Shown here: positions 25,772 through 34,770 of the stretch, piece after piece | Layout of the letters: each line of letters opens with the position of its first letter | How positions within the stretch are numbered: the stretch's first letter is position 1 | Source of the DNA: Caldilineaceae bacterium | GTDB taxonomy: Bacteria; Chloroflexota; Anaerolineae; Caldilineales; Caldilineaceae | NCBI GenBank assembly: GCA_022842065.1 | Contig: JALHQH010000010.1 | Coordinates: 255,082-319,081 of the forward strand | Length of the DNA stretch: 64,000 nucleotides | Reading direction: 5' to 3' | Made by a program: the position numbers and the translations under genes | The notes under the pieces: generated by a model | Told to the model about the DNA's origin: nothing | Seen by the model: the letters and a program-made list of their open reading frames with translations, nothing else | The model's database searches: none

Positions 25772-26686
25772 ATGAATGCAACCACCACCCACTCACCAAT
25801 GGTCAATAGTCAACTCCCGGACACCTTCGCCTTCAGCCAATCCAGCTTGCAGGCGTATGAAGATTGTGCGCGCCGCTTTTGGCTGGCCTATGTGCAACTG
25901 TTACCCTGGCCTGCGGTAGAAGCCTCACCGGTGCAGGAATATGAGCGGTTGATGCGCCTGGGGGCGAACTTTCATCTGCTGGTTCAGCGTGCCGAGATCG
26001 GCATTGCCGCGGATCAACTCGCCCTCGAACTAGAGCAACCCTTAACTGATTGGTTCAACGCCTACCGCCGCAGCCGCCCTGCCGATTTGCCGCGCGAATT
26101 TGTGGAAATTGAACATATTCTCAGCATTCCCTTTGGGCTTGACGGTGCCACAACCGCCTTGCCCTATCGCCTGGCGGCCAAGTATGACCTGATCGCAGCG
26201 GAGAAAGATGGCCGCGTTGTGATCATGGATTGGAAGACGACACGCAAACGCACCGATCCAGCCACGCTCCAGCGCCGCTTGCAGACAATTGTCTATCCTT
26301 ATGTCCTGGTGGAAGCCAGCCGCGGCTTGCCCTGGGGACCAGTAGCGCCGGAGCAAGTGGAGATGCGTTACTGGTTCACCGCCGCGCCTGGTCAACCGGT
26401 GATCTTCCGCTATGACCGTGCCCAACATGAGGCCAACCATGCGCGCTTGCAAGGCTTTTTGGCCGAGATTCTAGGCGGCAAGAGCGCCACTGATTTCCCC
26501 AAGATCCCCGACACCGAGATCAACCGCAAACGCTTTTGCAGCTATTGCATCTACCGCAGCCGCTGTAATCGCGGCATTGCCGCCGGCGAGTTGGAGGGAC
26601 TGGATGATACCGAAGAGTTCTTTGCGGTCGATCTGGAGTCAGCCCTAGAGTTTACCTTGGATGAGGTTGATGAGTTAGCATTTTAG
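25772..26686 (+). CDS. RecB/AddB-like PD-(D/E)XK nuclease with Fe-S cluster cysteines
   Basis: A 304-residue PDDEXK_1 family nuclease (PF12705). It opens FAFSQSSLQAYEDCARRFWL with C32, carries nuclease residues around D139 and D153-W-K155 (IMDWKTT), and closes with CSYCIYRSRC (C256, C259, C265). One N-terminal plus three C-terminal cysteines is the AddB/Cas4 pattern holding a 4Fe-4S cluster. The long in-frame extension from 25,613 is rejected because a promoter lies at 25,736-25,765. The stop is 4 bases before recJ, so the two should be co-transcribed. A role in DNA end processing with RecJ is an inference. No cas genes are present. Confidence 0.85.
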   Translation: MNATTTHSPMVNSQLPDTFAFSQSSLQAYEDCARRFWLAYVQLLPWPAVEASPVQEYERLMRLGANFHLLVQRAEIGIAADQLALELEQPLTDWFNAYRRSRPADLPREFVEIEHILSIPFGLDGATTALPYRLAAKYDLIAAEKDGRVVIMDWKTTRKRTDPATLQRRLQTIVYPYVLVEASRGLPWGPVAPEQVEMRYWFTAAPGQPVIFRYDRAQHEANHARLQGFLAEILGGKSATDFPKIPDTEINRKRFCSYCIYRSRCNRGIAAGELEGLDDTEEFFAVDLESALEFTLDEVDELAF

Positions 26687-26690
26687 CCTA

Positions 26691-29123
26691 ATGAAACAGA
26701 ACTGGATTCTTCGCCCTGTCCCTACCCCATCACCGGAACTAACCACCTTTGTCGGCGGCCATGCGCTGATCGCACAGTTGTTGGCGCAGCGCGGCTTTGA
26801 GACACCGGACAAAGCGCGCGCATTTCTCGATCCTAACTATTATGCCCCCGCGCCGCCAACGGCGTTGGTCGGCGTTAGCGAAGCGGCCAATCTGCTGCAC
26901 GCGGCGATCCGTGATGGCCAGAAGCTCTTTGTCTGGGGCGATTTTGATGTGGATGGGCAGACGAGTACTTCACTTTTGGTCGCTGCCCTCCAAAAACTGG
27001 CGGGGGTGGAGCGGGTGCGCTTTCATGTGCCCAACCGCTTTAGTGAAGGGCATGGCATCCGCGTCGAAAAGCTGACGGAAGTGCTCGCTGACCCCACCTT
27101 TCGCCCCGATCTGCTGCTCACCTGTGACACGGGCATTGCCGACGCCGCCGGGGTTACCCTGGCCAAAGCGCAGGGTCTCACCGTGGTGATCACTGACCAC
27201 CATGATCTGACCACCGAATTTGCCGACCTCGTGCCGGGCCGCGACCAACTCTGGGGCCAACCGCTGCCCAATCTCCATACGCCAAGCGCCAGTCCCCCCT
27301 CCGTCAAATATGCCGACGCGATTGTCAACCCCAAATTCCAGCCCACCACCGATGGGCTGCGCACCTTACCGGGGGTAGGCGTGGCCTACAAACTGATCCA
27401 GCAGCTCTATCGCCTGGCCGGCTGTGGCGGCGATGAGGTGGAGTTGCTCGATCTGGTGGCGCTGGGCATTGTGGCCGATGTGGCGGAACAGGTCAACGAT
27501 GCGCGCTATCTGCTCCAACTGGGGCTGGATAAATTGCGGACGACCAAACGCATTGGGCTGCGCGTGTTGATGGAAGTGGCACGCATCACGCCAGAGACGG
27601 TGGATGCCGACAGCATTGGCTTTCAACTCGGCCCGCGCATGAACGCCTTGGGGCGGCTGGAAGATGCCACCGTCGCCGTGGAATTATTAACGACTCGCGA
27701 TATTATCCGCGCCAACCAGTTGGCTGCGCGCATGGAACGGCTCAACCAGGATCGGCGCGTGCTGACCAGCCAGATCACCGCGGCGGCGATGGATCTGATC
27801 GACCGCGACCCCAAGTTGCTCGATTTTAATGGACTGGTGCTCGCGCACCCCAACTGGCACGCAGGGATCGTTGGCATTGTTGCCTCGCGGCTGGTGGAAG
27901 AATTTGGCAAACCGACGGTGCTGCTGCTCAATCCCCCTGGTCAACCGGCGCGCGGCAGTGCGCGCAGCATTCCTGGCGTTGACATTGGCGGCTCGATCGC
28001 GGCGTGTAGCCACCTGTTGCTCCATCATGGCGGCCATCCCGGCGCGGCGGGCTTGGGTTTGCTGCCCGAAAATATTGACGCCTTTCGCCGCGAACTCGAC
28101 CGCCAGATCGAGTTGCACCGCGATGAGCGCGCCCCCACTGGCCTGACCGTTGATGTCGAGATTGGACTGGCGCAGGTCACTTTAACCTTGGCCGAAGAGT
28201 TGCAGCGCCTTGCCCCCTTTGGCAACGGTAACCCCACGCCCCAATTTCTCAGCCGTGGCCTCACCGTGCTCGAAGATCGCCGTTTGGGGCGTGAGGGCAC
28301 ACATCGCAAATTAACGGTGCAGAGCAGCGACGGTGCCCGCGCCAGTGTGATCTGGTTTAACGGTGCCGATGTCGAGTTGCCCAGCGGTGCGATTGACCTG
28401 GTCTACACGATTGGGATCAACGAATACCGGGGTGAGCGCAATCTACAATTAGGGTTTATCGCCGTGCGTCAAGCGCAGGCAGCAACGACGGTTGTTGCGG
28501 CTGATGATATTCCAAAGTGGTGCGTTGAGGATCTGCGCAACCAACCGATCTTACTCAGTACACTTCCGACCCCAGCCCAAGCGATCTGGTACGCCGAGGG
28601 CGTCAACCTGACCGGCAGCGAGGGGGCGATTCCTTATGCGCCCCGCATGGGGGTAGCCGGGGTAACGCCTGGCCAGCCGCTTGTGCTCTGGAGCGCGCCC
28701 CCTTCACCGCAACTGTTGCAATGGCTGGTCGAGACCGCGGTGCCCAGCGCGATCTTTCTCTGTGGTCAAGCAACCACCGATGATAGCTTGGCCGGGTTGC
28801 TGCGCAGTGTGGCTGGCATGTGTAAATATGCCCGCCAACGCGACGGCCTGCTCCAGATCAACCGCATGGCCGCCCGCCTGGGTACGACCGAAGGGGTGAT
28901 CCGTCACAGCCTGCTTTGGCTGGAGAGCCGTGGCCAGATCGCCTTGATCGACTGGGATCCTGCCGGCACGCCGACCGATACAGTCCACATAGCGCCGGGC
29001 AACGGCACCGAACAGCGCGAAGATCGCAGCGTGCTCCAAGCCGAGTTGGATGAACAGTTGGCCGAGGTACGCGCCTATCGCCGCTTTTTCTTACGCGCCA
29101 AGGTGCGCGAGTTGGGTTTGTAA
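26691..29123 (+). CDS. recJ: Single-stranded-DNA-specific exonuclease RecJ
   Basis: An 810-residue RecJ. The DHH phosphoesterase motifs are VWGDFDVDGQTST (D84, D86, D88), CDTGIAD and the DHH triplet D169-H170-H171, with the DHHA1 motif GGHPGAAGLGL about residue 445. RecJ degrades 5' single strands in recombination and mismatch repair. The core is intact, but the protein is about 230 residues longer than the E. coli enzyme. The extra C-terminal part (from about 590) ends in a probable winged helix (IRHSLLWLESRGQIALIDWD), a layout seen in other RecJ proteins of this phylum. It follows an Fe-S nuclease gene with a 4-base gap. Confidence 0.95.
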   Translation: MKQNWILRPVPTPSPELTTFVGGHALIAQLLAQRGFETPDKARAFLDPNYYAPAPPTALVGVSEAANLLHAAIRDGQKLFVWGDFDVDGQTSTSLLVAALQKLAGVERVRFHVPNRFSEGHGIRVEKLTEVLADPTFRPDLLLTCDTGIADAAGVTLAKAQGLTVVITDHHDLTTEFADLVPGRDQLWGQPLPNLHTPSASPPSVKYADAIVNPKFQPTTDGLRTLPGVGVAYKLIQQLYRLAGCGGDEVELLDLVALGIVADVAEQVNDARYLLQLGLDKLRTTKRIGLRVLMEVARITPETVDADSIGFQLGPRMNALGRLEDATVAVELLTTRDIIRANQLAARMERLNQDRRVLTSQITAAAMDLIDRDPKLLDFNGLVLAHPNWHAGIVGIVASRLVEEFGKPTVLLLNPPGQPARGSARSIPGVDIGGSIAACSHLLLHHGGHPGAAGLGLLPENIDAFRRELDRQIELHRDERAPTGLTVDVEIGLAQVTLTLAEELQRLAPFGNGNPTPQFLSRGLTVLEDRRLGREGTHRKLTVQSSDGARASVIWFNGADVELPSGAIDLVYTIGINEYRGERNLQLGFIAVRQAQAATTVVAADDIPKWCVEDLRNQPILLSTLPTPAQAIWYAEGVNLTGSEGAIPYAPRMGVAGVTPGQPLVLWSAPPSPQLLQWLVETAVPSAIFLCGQATTDDSLAGLLRSVAGMCKYARQRDGLLQINRMAARLGTTEGVIRHSLLWLESRGQIALIDWDPAGTPTDTVHIAPGNGTEQREDRSVLQAELDEQLAEVRAYRRFFLRAKVRELGL

Positions 29124-29161
29124 CAACAAAACAATTTTACCAAAACGAGTCAGGCTTACCT

Positions 29162-30874
29162 ATGTCTAGAGACGCAACATTGCAGCAAATTAGTCAACAG
29201 CCGGCCATCAGCGTACTGGTGATCGGGGCCGGCATCAATGGCGTTGCCACCTTTCGCGATCTGGCCTTGCAGGGGGTTGATGTCCTGCTCGTCGACCGCG
29301 CAGATTTTTGTTCAGGGGCGAGTGCAGCCTCGTCGCACATGGCGCATGGCGGGATCCGTTATCTGGAAAATGGCGAGTTCCGGCTGGTGCGCGAAGCGGT
29401 GGCAGAGCGCAACCGCCTGATCGTCAACGCACCCCATTATGTCAGCCCATTGCCGACGGTGATCCCGATCTTCAAATGGTTTTCGGGGATCTTTAACGCC
29501 CCCTTTAAATTTTTGGGCTGGCTCGACAAACCAGCGGAACGAGGCGCAGCGATCATTAAGATGGGGCTGATTATGTATGATGCCTATACTGGGGCCGAGC
29601 GCACGGTGCCGCGCCACGAATTTATGCTGCGGGGGCAGGCGTTAAAACGTTACCCACAGCTTAATCCTGAAGTTGTCAGTGTCGCCGAATATTATGACGG
29701 ACTGATTCGCGCGCCCGAGCGGCTCTGTGTCGAGCTGATTACTGACGCCGAAACCAACGCGCCCACCGCCCACGCGCTCAACTATGTGAGCGTCGTCGGG
29801 GCAAGTGGCGGCCAGGTGAGGCTACGCGATGAAGTCAGCGGCGAAACCTTCAGTGTGCAGCCCAAAGTGGTGATCAACGCCGCCGGCCCCTGGATCGATT
29901 TTACGAACGAAGCACTAGGACAGCGTAGCAATCTGATCGGCGGCACCAAAGGCTCGCATCTCGTGTTGGATCATCCGGAACTGCGGCGGGCGATTGGGCA
30001 ACATGAGTTTTTCTTTGAAAACAGCGATGGCCGGATTGTGCTGATCTGCCCGTTGGAAGAGCGAGTGCTGGTGGGCACCTCCGACTTGCGCATCGAAAAC
30101 CCAGATGACGCCCGTTGCACCGACGACGAGATCGACTACTTCCTGGGCATGGTCAAACGCGTCTTCCCCCAGATCAAAGTTGAACGCTCCCAGATTGTCT
30201 TCACCTTTTCGGGCGTGCGTCCGCTGCCTTCGGGCAAGGACAAAGCCGGCGGCAAGAGCACCGGCCAGATCAGCCGCGATCACAGCATCGACGTGGTTGA
30301 GCCGAGCAATGGCCTCGACTTCCCGATTTTGAGCCTGGTCGGCGGCAAGTGGACCACCTTCCGTGCCTTTGCCGAGCAGACCACGGATGCCGTCTTAACT
30401 CGCTTGGGCCGTAACCGCCAGCAGAGCACCGCCAAACAGGCCATCGGCGGCGGCAAAGGATACCCCACCAGCACCCAAGCGCAAGCGGCTTGGATTAATC
30501 AGCAGGTCGCAGAAAGCGGCTTGGCGCAGGCACAAGTGACCACCCTTTTCCAGCGCTATGGCACCCTGGCCGCGGCGATTATTAGCGCATCGACGGATGG
30601 GTCACTTGCCAATGGCAACACCCCGCTCCAAGACCAGCCCGACTACTGGCGCGGTGAAATTGCCTACCTGGCCCGCACCGAAAAGGTCGTCCATCTTGAT
30701 GATTTCCTCCTGCGCCGCTCGTCGCTAGCGATGTTGGGCAAGGTGACCGCCGGGTTATTAGATGAGTTGGCAGCGATCATTGGGGAAGTTTGTGGGTGGT
30801 CTGCGGCGGAGCAAGCGGACGAAGTAGCACGCGCGAAAGCGATTTTGGTGGAGAATCATCGGGTGGTGGTGTAG
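29162..30874 (+). CDS. glpD: FAD-dependent glycerol-3-phosphate dehydrogenase
   Basis: A 570-residue flavoprotein that oxidises sn-glycerol 3-phosphate to dihydroxyacetone phosphate and passes electrons to quinone at the membrane. The FAD-binding motif VLVIGAGINGVATFRDLALQ is at 19-38, with the family signature MAHGGIRYLENGEFRLVREA soon after. The second FAD region VINAAGPWIDFTNEALG and the C-terminal DAO_C domain are present. The length is normal (500-570). No glpK or glpF is adjacent. A 38-base gap after recJ has no clear terminator, so read-through is possible. Confidence 0.94.
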   Translation: MSRDATLQQISQQPAISVLVIGAGINGVATFRDLALQGVDVLLVDRADFCSGASAASSHMAHGGIRYLENGEFRLVREAVAERNRLIVNAPHYVSPLPTVIPIFKWFSGIFNAPFKFLGWLDKPAERGAAIIKMGLIMYDAYTGAERTVPRHEFMLRGQALKRYPQLNPEVVSVAEYYDGLIRAPERLCVELITDAETNAPTAHALNYVSVVGASGGQVRLRDEVSGETFSVQPKVVINAAGPWIDFTNEALGQRSNLIGGTKGSHLVLDHPELRRAIGQHEFFFENSDGRIVLICPLEERVLVGTSDLRIENPDDARCTDDEIDYFLGMVKRVFPQIKVERSQIVFTFSGVRPLPSGKDKAGGKSTGQISRDHSIDVVEPSNGLDFPILSLVGGKWTTFRAFAEQTTDAVLTRLGRNRQQSTAKQAIGGGKGYPTSTQAQAAWINQQVAESGLAQAQVTTLFQRYGTLAAAIISASTDGSLANGNTPLQDQPDYWRGEIAYLARTEKVVHLDDFLLRRSSLAMLGKVTAGLLDELAAIIGEVCGWSAAEQADEVARAKAILVENHRVVV

Positions 30875-30978
30875 TGTGGGTTAAATGATTGCAAAATCCT
30901 TCTTCCCCAAGTAAGATAGGGGCACCACAAAACAATTAACCCACTTGAACAAGCATTAGCAAGAGAAGGTTAGCCACC

Positions 30979-33903
30979 ATGCGCCCACCACACGCCCTTA
31001 CCTGCGAATATTTCACCGATCCCATCGGCCTCGACGTACCTCAGCCTCGCCTTAGTTGGCAGCTACAAGCGGATCGCCGCGGCGCAAAACAAAGTGCCTA
31101 TCAGATCCAAGTGACTGATCAGGCGGGTGACCTGCTTTGGGACACCGAGAAGATCAGCACCAATCAATCCCTGCACATTCCTTATAGTGGGCCGGCGCTA
31201 AGCCCTGGTCAACGTTGCAACTGGCGGGTGCGCGTCTGGGATGAAAATGATACCCCTTCCGACTGGAATGCTACTGCGATGTGGGAAATGGGGCTGCTCG
31301 ATTCTGCCAACTGGCAAGCTGACTGGATCACCCCTGATTGGGACGAGGATACCTCACAGCCACAGCCGGCCCCGCTGTTGCGCACCGCCTTCACGCTGGA
31401 TGGTGAAATCGCCACAGCACGCGTCTACGCCACCAGCCTGGGCCTCTACGAATTGCACCTCAACGGCCAGCGGGTCGGCGATGGGTTATTGACCCCCGGC
31501 TGGACGACCTATAAAAAGCGCGTGCAATACCAGACCTACGACGTAACCGACCTCCTGCAGCCAGGCGAAAATGCCCTGGGCGCGCTGCTGGGCGATGGCT
31601 GGTTCCGCGGTCATCTTGGCTTTCAGCGGCAGCGTAATCTCTATGGCGACCGGCTGGCACTACTGCTCCAGTTGCAGATTACCTATGTCGATGGGCGCAC
31701 CGCCATTATCACCAGCAATGAAGGGTGGCAGGCGACCACCGGCCCGATCCGTATGAGTGATCTCTATTGGGGGGAGCATTATGACGCCCAGTTGGAAAAG
31801 GCGGGTTGGGACAAAGCCGGTTATGACGACAGTGATTGGGCGGGAGTACGCAAACTTGACCACACCAAGTCGATTGTGGTGGCGCAGCGTGGCCCCTTTG
31901 TCAAACGGCAAGAAACGTTACCCCCCCAACGGATCTTCCAATCACCAAACGGCGAGACAATCCTCGACTTTGGCCAGAATATGGTCGGCTGGGTCCGGTT
32001 GCGCGTGCATGGCCCGGCGGGGACGACGATCACCATCCGCCACGCTGAGGTGCTTGACCAGGAAGGCAATCTTTACACAGAGAATCTGCGTTTTGCCAAG
32101 CAGGAGTTGTGCTACACCCTAAAAGGTGAGGGGGAAGAGCTTTACGAGCCCTACTTCACCTTCTATGGTTTCCAATTTATTGCCGTCGCGGGCTTCCCCG
32201 GCGAACCGACGCTCGACAACTTTACCGGTATCGTTGTCCATTCCGATATGCGGCAGATCGGCGACTTTAGCTGCTCCAACCCGCTGATCAACCAGCTCCA
32301 GCACAACATTCTGTGGGGACAAAAAGGCAACTTTGTCGATGTGCCGACCGACTGCCCGCAACGTGATGAGCGGCTGGGCTGGACCGGCGATGCCCAAGCC
32401 TTTATTCGCACCGCCTGTTTTAACCTGGATGTGGCGGCCTTCTTCACTAAATGGTTAGCTGATTTACGTGCCGACCAAAGCGCAGAGGGCAGCGTCAGCT
32501 TTGTCATCCCCGATGTGATGACACGCACGGATGGCGGCTTTAACTTCTTCGGTGGTCAGGGCGCGGCAGCGTGGAGTGATGCGGTCACCATCTGCCCATG
32601 GACGCTCTATCTCTCATATGGCGACCGACAGTTGCTGGCCGAAAATTATGCAAGTATGGTCGCCTGGGTCGAGTGGATGCGCACCCACGCGGATGCGGAT
32701 CTAGTCTGGCGCAAAGGCTTTCAGTTTGGTGATTGGCTCGACTACCGCGGTTCCTTTGCGCTAAAGCCTTCACCGGTGACCAACGACGAACTGGTCGCCA
32801 CTGCGTTTTTTGCTTACAGCGCCATGCTGACAGCCCAAAGTGCCGCGGCCCTTGGTCACCAGGCCGATGCGGCAAAATATCAGGCCCTGGCCGAACAGAT
32901 CAAGGCGGCCTTTAACCACGAATTTGTCACCATCGGCGGCCGGGTCGGCCCCAACTCGCAGACCGCCTACGTTTTGGCCCTCCACTTTGACCTGCTGCCT
33001 GAAGCGACCCGCCCCCTGGCCGCAGCGCGCCTAGCCCAGATCCTAGCGGGCAACCACTACCACCTCACCACCGGCTTTGTCGGCACCCCCTATCTCTGCC
33101 ATGTGCTCAGCCGTTATGGCCAAACCGCGGCGGCGTATGAGTTGCTCAACCAGGAGAGTTTCCCTTCGTGGCTCTACCCGGTGAAGAAGGGCGCAACCAC
33201 GATTTGGGAGCGCTGGGATGGCATCAAACCCGACGGCACTTTTCAGGACGCGGGCATGAATTCGTTTAACCACTATGCCTACGGTGCGATTGGCGAATGG
33301 CTCTACCGCGTAGTGGCGGGGATTGAAATCGATCCCGCCGCGCCTGGCTACCAACATATTCTCTTTCAACCCCAACCCGGCGGTGGCCTGACCCATGCCA
33401 AGGCAACGCTCCAATCGCCCTATGGCCTCGTCGAATCGGCATGGGAAGTGACGGCAGAGAACTTCCGCCTGCGGGTCACGGTGCCGGCCAATGCCCATGC
33501 CACTGTACGCATCCCAGCCCAACAACTCGATCAGGTGACAGAAGGTGACCAGCCGCTCGACGGTGTGACGGGCATCGCGCAGGTCACGCTCGCCGATGGG
33601 ATGGCCGTCATTGAAATTGGCGCGGGCAGCTACGCCTTTGTCACCACTGGCTTAACCCTGGCGCAGGCGATGAAGGATGTTAAACATGTTGCCGGGCGGC
33701 TGGATCGCTATAGTACGCTGGGGGAATTGCTGGCCAATGAGCGGGCACGCGCCGTGCTGCAGCAAGAATTGGGTGCAGAGCTGTTCCAGAACCCGGCGCT
33801 GGGCATGGTGATGGGCAGTCCACTGCTGGCGCTGGCCGAGTTTGCGCCGGCGGTGGTGACCGCGGCGAAGTTGGGGACGATTGAAGCAGCGTTGGGGGAT
33901 TAA
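30979..33903 (+). CDS. Alpha-L-rhamnosidase (GH78)
   Basis: A 974-residue GH78 enzyme releasing terminal L-rhamnose from glycosides or polysaccharides. It begins with the family-typical CEYFTDPIGLDVPQPRLSW. N-terminal beta-sandwich domains carry DFGQNMVGWVRL. The (alpha/alpha)6 catalytic domain has the signature DCPQRDERLGWTGDAQAF starting at D458, which includes acidic active-site residues. There is no signal peptide, so it probably acts inside the cell on imported fragments. An extra 80-residue helical tail (from about 895, LTLAQAMKDVKHVAGRL) follows the usual C-terminal sandwich. AGAAGG precedes the ATG. The rhamnonate dehydratase-like gene at 34,771 fits the same sugar. Confidence 0.94.
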   Translation: MRPPHALTCEYFTDPIGLDVPQPRLSWQLQADRRGAKQSAYQIQVTDQAGDLLWDTEKISTNQSLHIPYSGPALSPGQRCNWRVRVWDENDTPSDWNATAMWEMGLLDSANWQADWITPDWDEDTSQPQPAPLLRTAFTLDGEIATARVYATSLGLYELHLNGQRVGDGLLTPGWTTYKKRVQYQTYDVTDLLQPGENALGALLGDGWFRGHLGFQRQRNLYGDRLALLLQLQITYVDGRTAIITSNEGWQATTGPIRMSDLYWGEHYDAQLEKAGWDKAGYDDSDWAGVRKLDHTKSIVVAQRGPFVKRQETLPPQRIFQSPNGETILDFGQNMVGWVRLRVHGPAGTTITIRHAEVLDQEGNLYTENLRFAKQELCYTLKGEGEELYEPYFTFYGFQFIAVAGFPGEPTLDNFTGIVVHSDMRQIGDFSCSNPLINQLQHNILWGQKGNFVDVPTDCPQRDERLGWTGDAQAFIRTACFNLDVAAFFTKWLADLRADQSAEGSVSFVIPDVMTRTDGGFNFFGGQGAAAWSDAVTICPWTLYLSYGDRQLLAENYASMVAWVEWMRTHADADLVWRKGFQFGDWLDYRGSFALKPSPVTNDELVATAFFAYSAMLTAQSAAALGHQADAAKYQALAEQIKAAFNHEFVTIGGRVGPNSQTAYVLALHFDLLPEATRPLAAARLAQILAGNHYHLTTGFVGTPYLCHVLSRYGQTAAAYELLNQESFPSWLYPVKKGATTIWERWDGIKPDGTFQDAGMNSFNHYAYGAIGEWLYRVVAGIEIDPAAPGYQHILFQPQPGGGLTHAKATLQSPYGLVESAWEVTAENFRLRVTVPANAHATVRIPAQQLDQVTEGDQPLDGVTGIAQVTLADGMAVIEIGAGSYAFVTTGLTLAQAMKDVKHVAGRLDRYSTLGELLANERARAVLQQELGAELFQNPALGMVMGSPLLALAEFAPAVVTAAKLGTIEAALGD

Positions 33904-33944
33904 AGTTTGGATATACGCTGTTTTTCCAGATCACTAAGATGACT

Positions 33945-34034
33945 TTATAATCAGCAGACCGCAACGTGCGGTGGCTTCGCGCCGCAAAAGGGCCTGGCCT
34001 CACCCGCCGAGCGTTACGATCTACTGATAATTAA
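33945..34034. repeat. Imperfect terminal inverted repeat between rhamnosidase and TA-like genes
   Basis: TTATAATCAGCAGACCGCAACG (split here as TTATAATCAGCAGA and CCGCAACG) is imperfectly inverted at 34,012-34,034 (CGTTACGATCTACTGATAAT). The 45 bases between are G+C-rich. It could be a decayed MITE or a large terminator. No target duplication was found. Confidence 0.35.
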
Positions 34035-34082
34035 CATCACGGTTGTATGTAGCTTTATTCGTCTATATGAAGGTAGGAAACA

Positions 34083-34400
34083 ATGAGTACTCTGTATATT
34101 GAATCCAGGCAAGAAACAACCCCAGTTTATTATCTGGTGCGCACTGCGATCGATAGTGAAATCAAGCGATTGGAACTTGCGCTTACACTGGCGTACAAGC
34201 GACTAGAATCGTTTGAGCAAAAATATGGGGTAACTTCTACATTTTTCATTGAAGAGATGGCTGCCGAAGATCTAGAAGACCATGATGATGAATATGTGCA
34301 GTGGACGGGAGAATATGAATTGATGCAGCGTCTCCAACAAAAGCTGCGCCAACTGCAGGAGATCCAGTACGGTGATACCAGGCTACTTCGCACAGATTAA
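34083..34400 (+). CDS. Small helical protein, partner (probable antitoxin) of TumE-like protein
   Basis: A 105-residue acidic protein, mostly predicted helix: EIKRLELALTLAYKRLESFE, then EDHDDEYVQWTGEYELMQRL. I recognise this as the common upstream partner of DUF6516/TumE-like genes in cyanobacteria and Chloroflexota. It has no helix-turn-helix, so it differs from the TumA antitoxin of the described TumE-TumA pair. GGAAACA precedes the ATG. Its end overlaps the next frame by 29 bases, giving tight coupling. Antitoxin function is inferred from gene arrangement only. Confidence 0.7.
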   Translation: MSTLYIESRQETTPVYYLVRTAIDSEIKRLELALTLAYKRLESFEQKYGVTSTFFIEEMAAEDLEDHDDEYVQWTGEYELMQRLQQKLRQLQEIQYGDTRLLRTD

Positions 34401-34758
34401 AGCGACAATGGATCAGTATGCGACAATGCACTTTGTCCTCGATACCAGCGTGACCTTCGATGTACGTCCCGGCGACCAGGGTTATCTTACTGGTTACATC
34501 ATCTTTGCTGATGCTTCAAAGCTTTACTTCAAAGAATTTGTTGATGCGAACCAAGGTGTCGTTGAAAAGCTCACCTATAGCTACCACTACCAGAGTGCTG
34601 AAGACACCTTGCTCTTTCGCTATGACAATGCTCGCCATAAACCGCCGCTTTCGTTTCGTGAACATAAACACCTGGCTACGGGAACAATAGTTGCAGCGCC
34701 AGCACCATTGTTCAGCGACGTCCTGACCGAACTTGTCCAACTGAAAAGCTGGCTCTAA
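34372..34758 (+). CDS. TumE-family (DUF6516) toxin-like protein
   Basis: A 128-residue protein of the DUF6516/TumE family, with the family-typical core GYIIFADASKLYFKEFVD and TYSYHYQ, and a polar tail. The GTG at 34,372 is preferred because MIPGYFAQIKATMDQY aligns with starts I recall for family members; an ATG at 34,408 is the alternative. TumE proteins have been described as toxins of a type II system. Here the partner is the helical protein encoded immediately upstream, with overlapping frames. Activity is not shown. Confidence 0.7.
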   Translation: MIPGYFAQIKATMDQYATMHFVLDTSVTFDVRPGDQGYLTGYIIFADASKLYFKEFVDANQGVVEKLTYSYHYQSAEDTLLFRYDNARHKPPLSFREHKHLATGTIVAAPAPLFSDVLTELVQLKSWL

Positions 34759-34770
34759 GTAAAGACGCAC

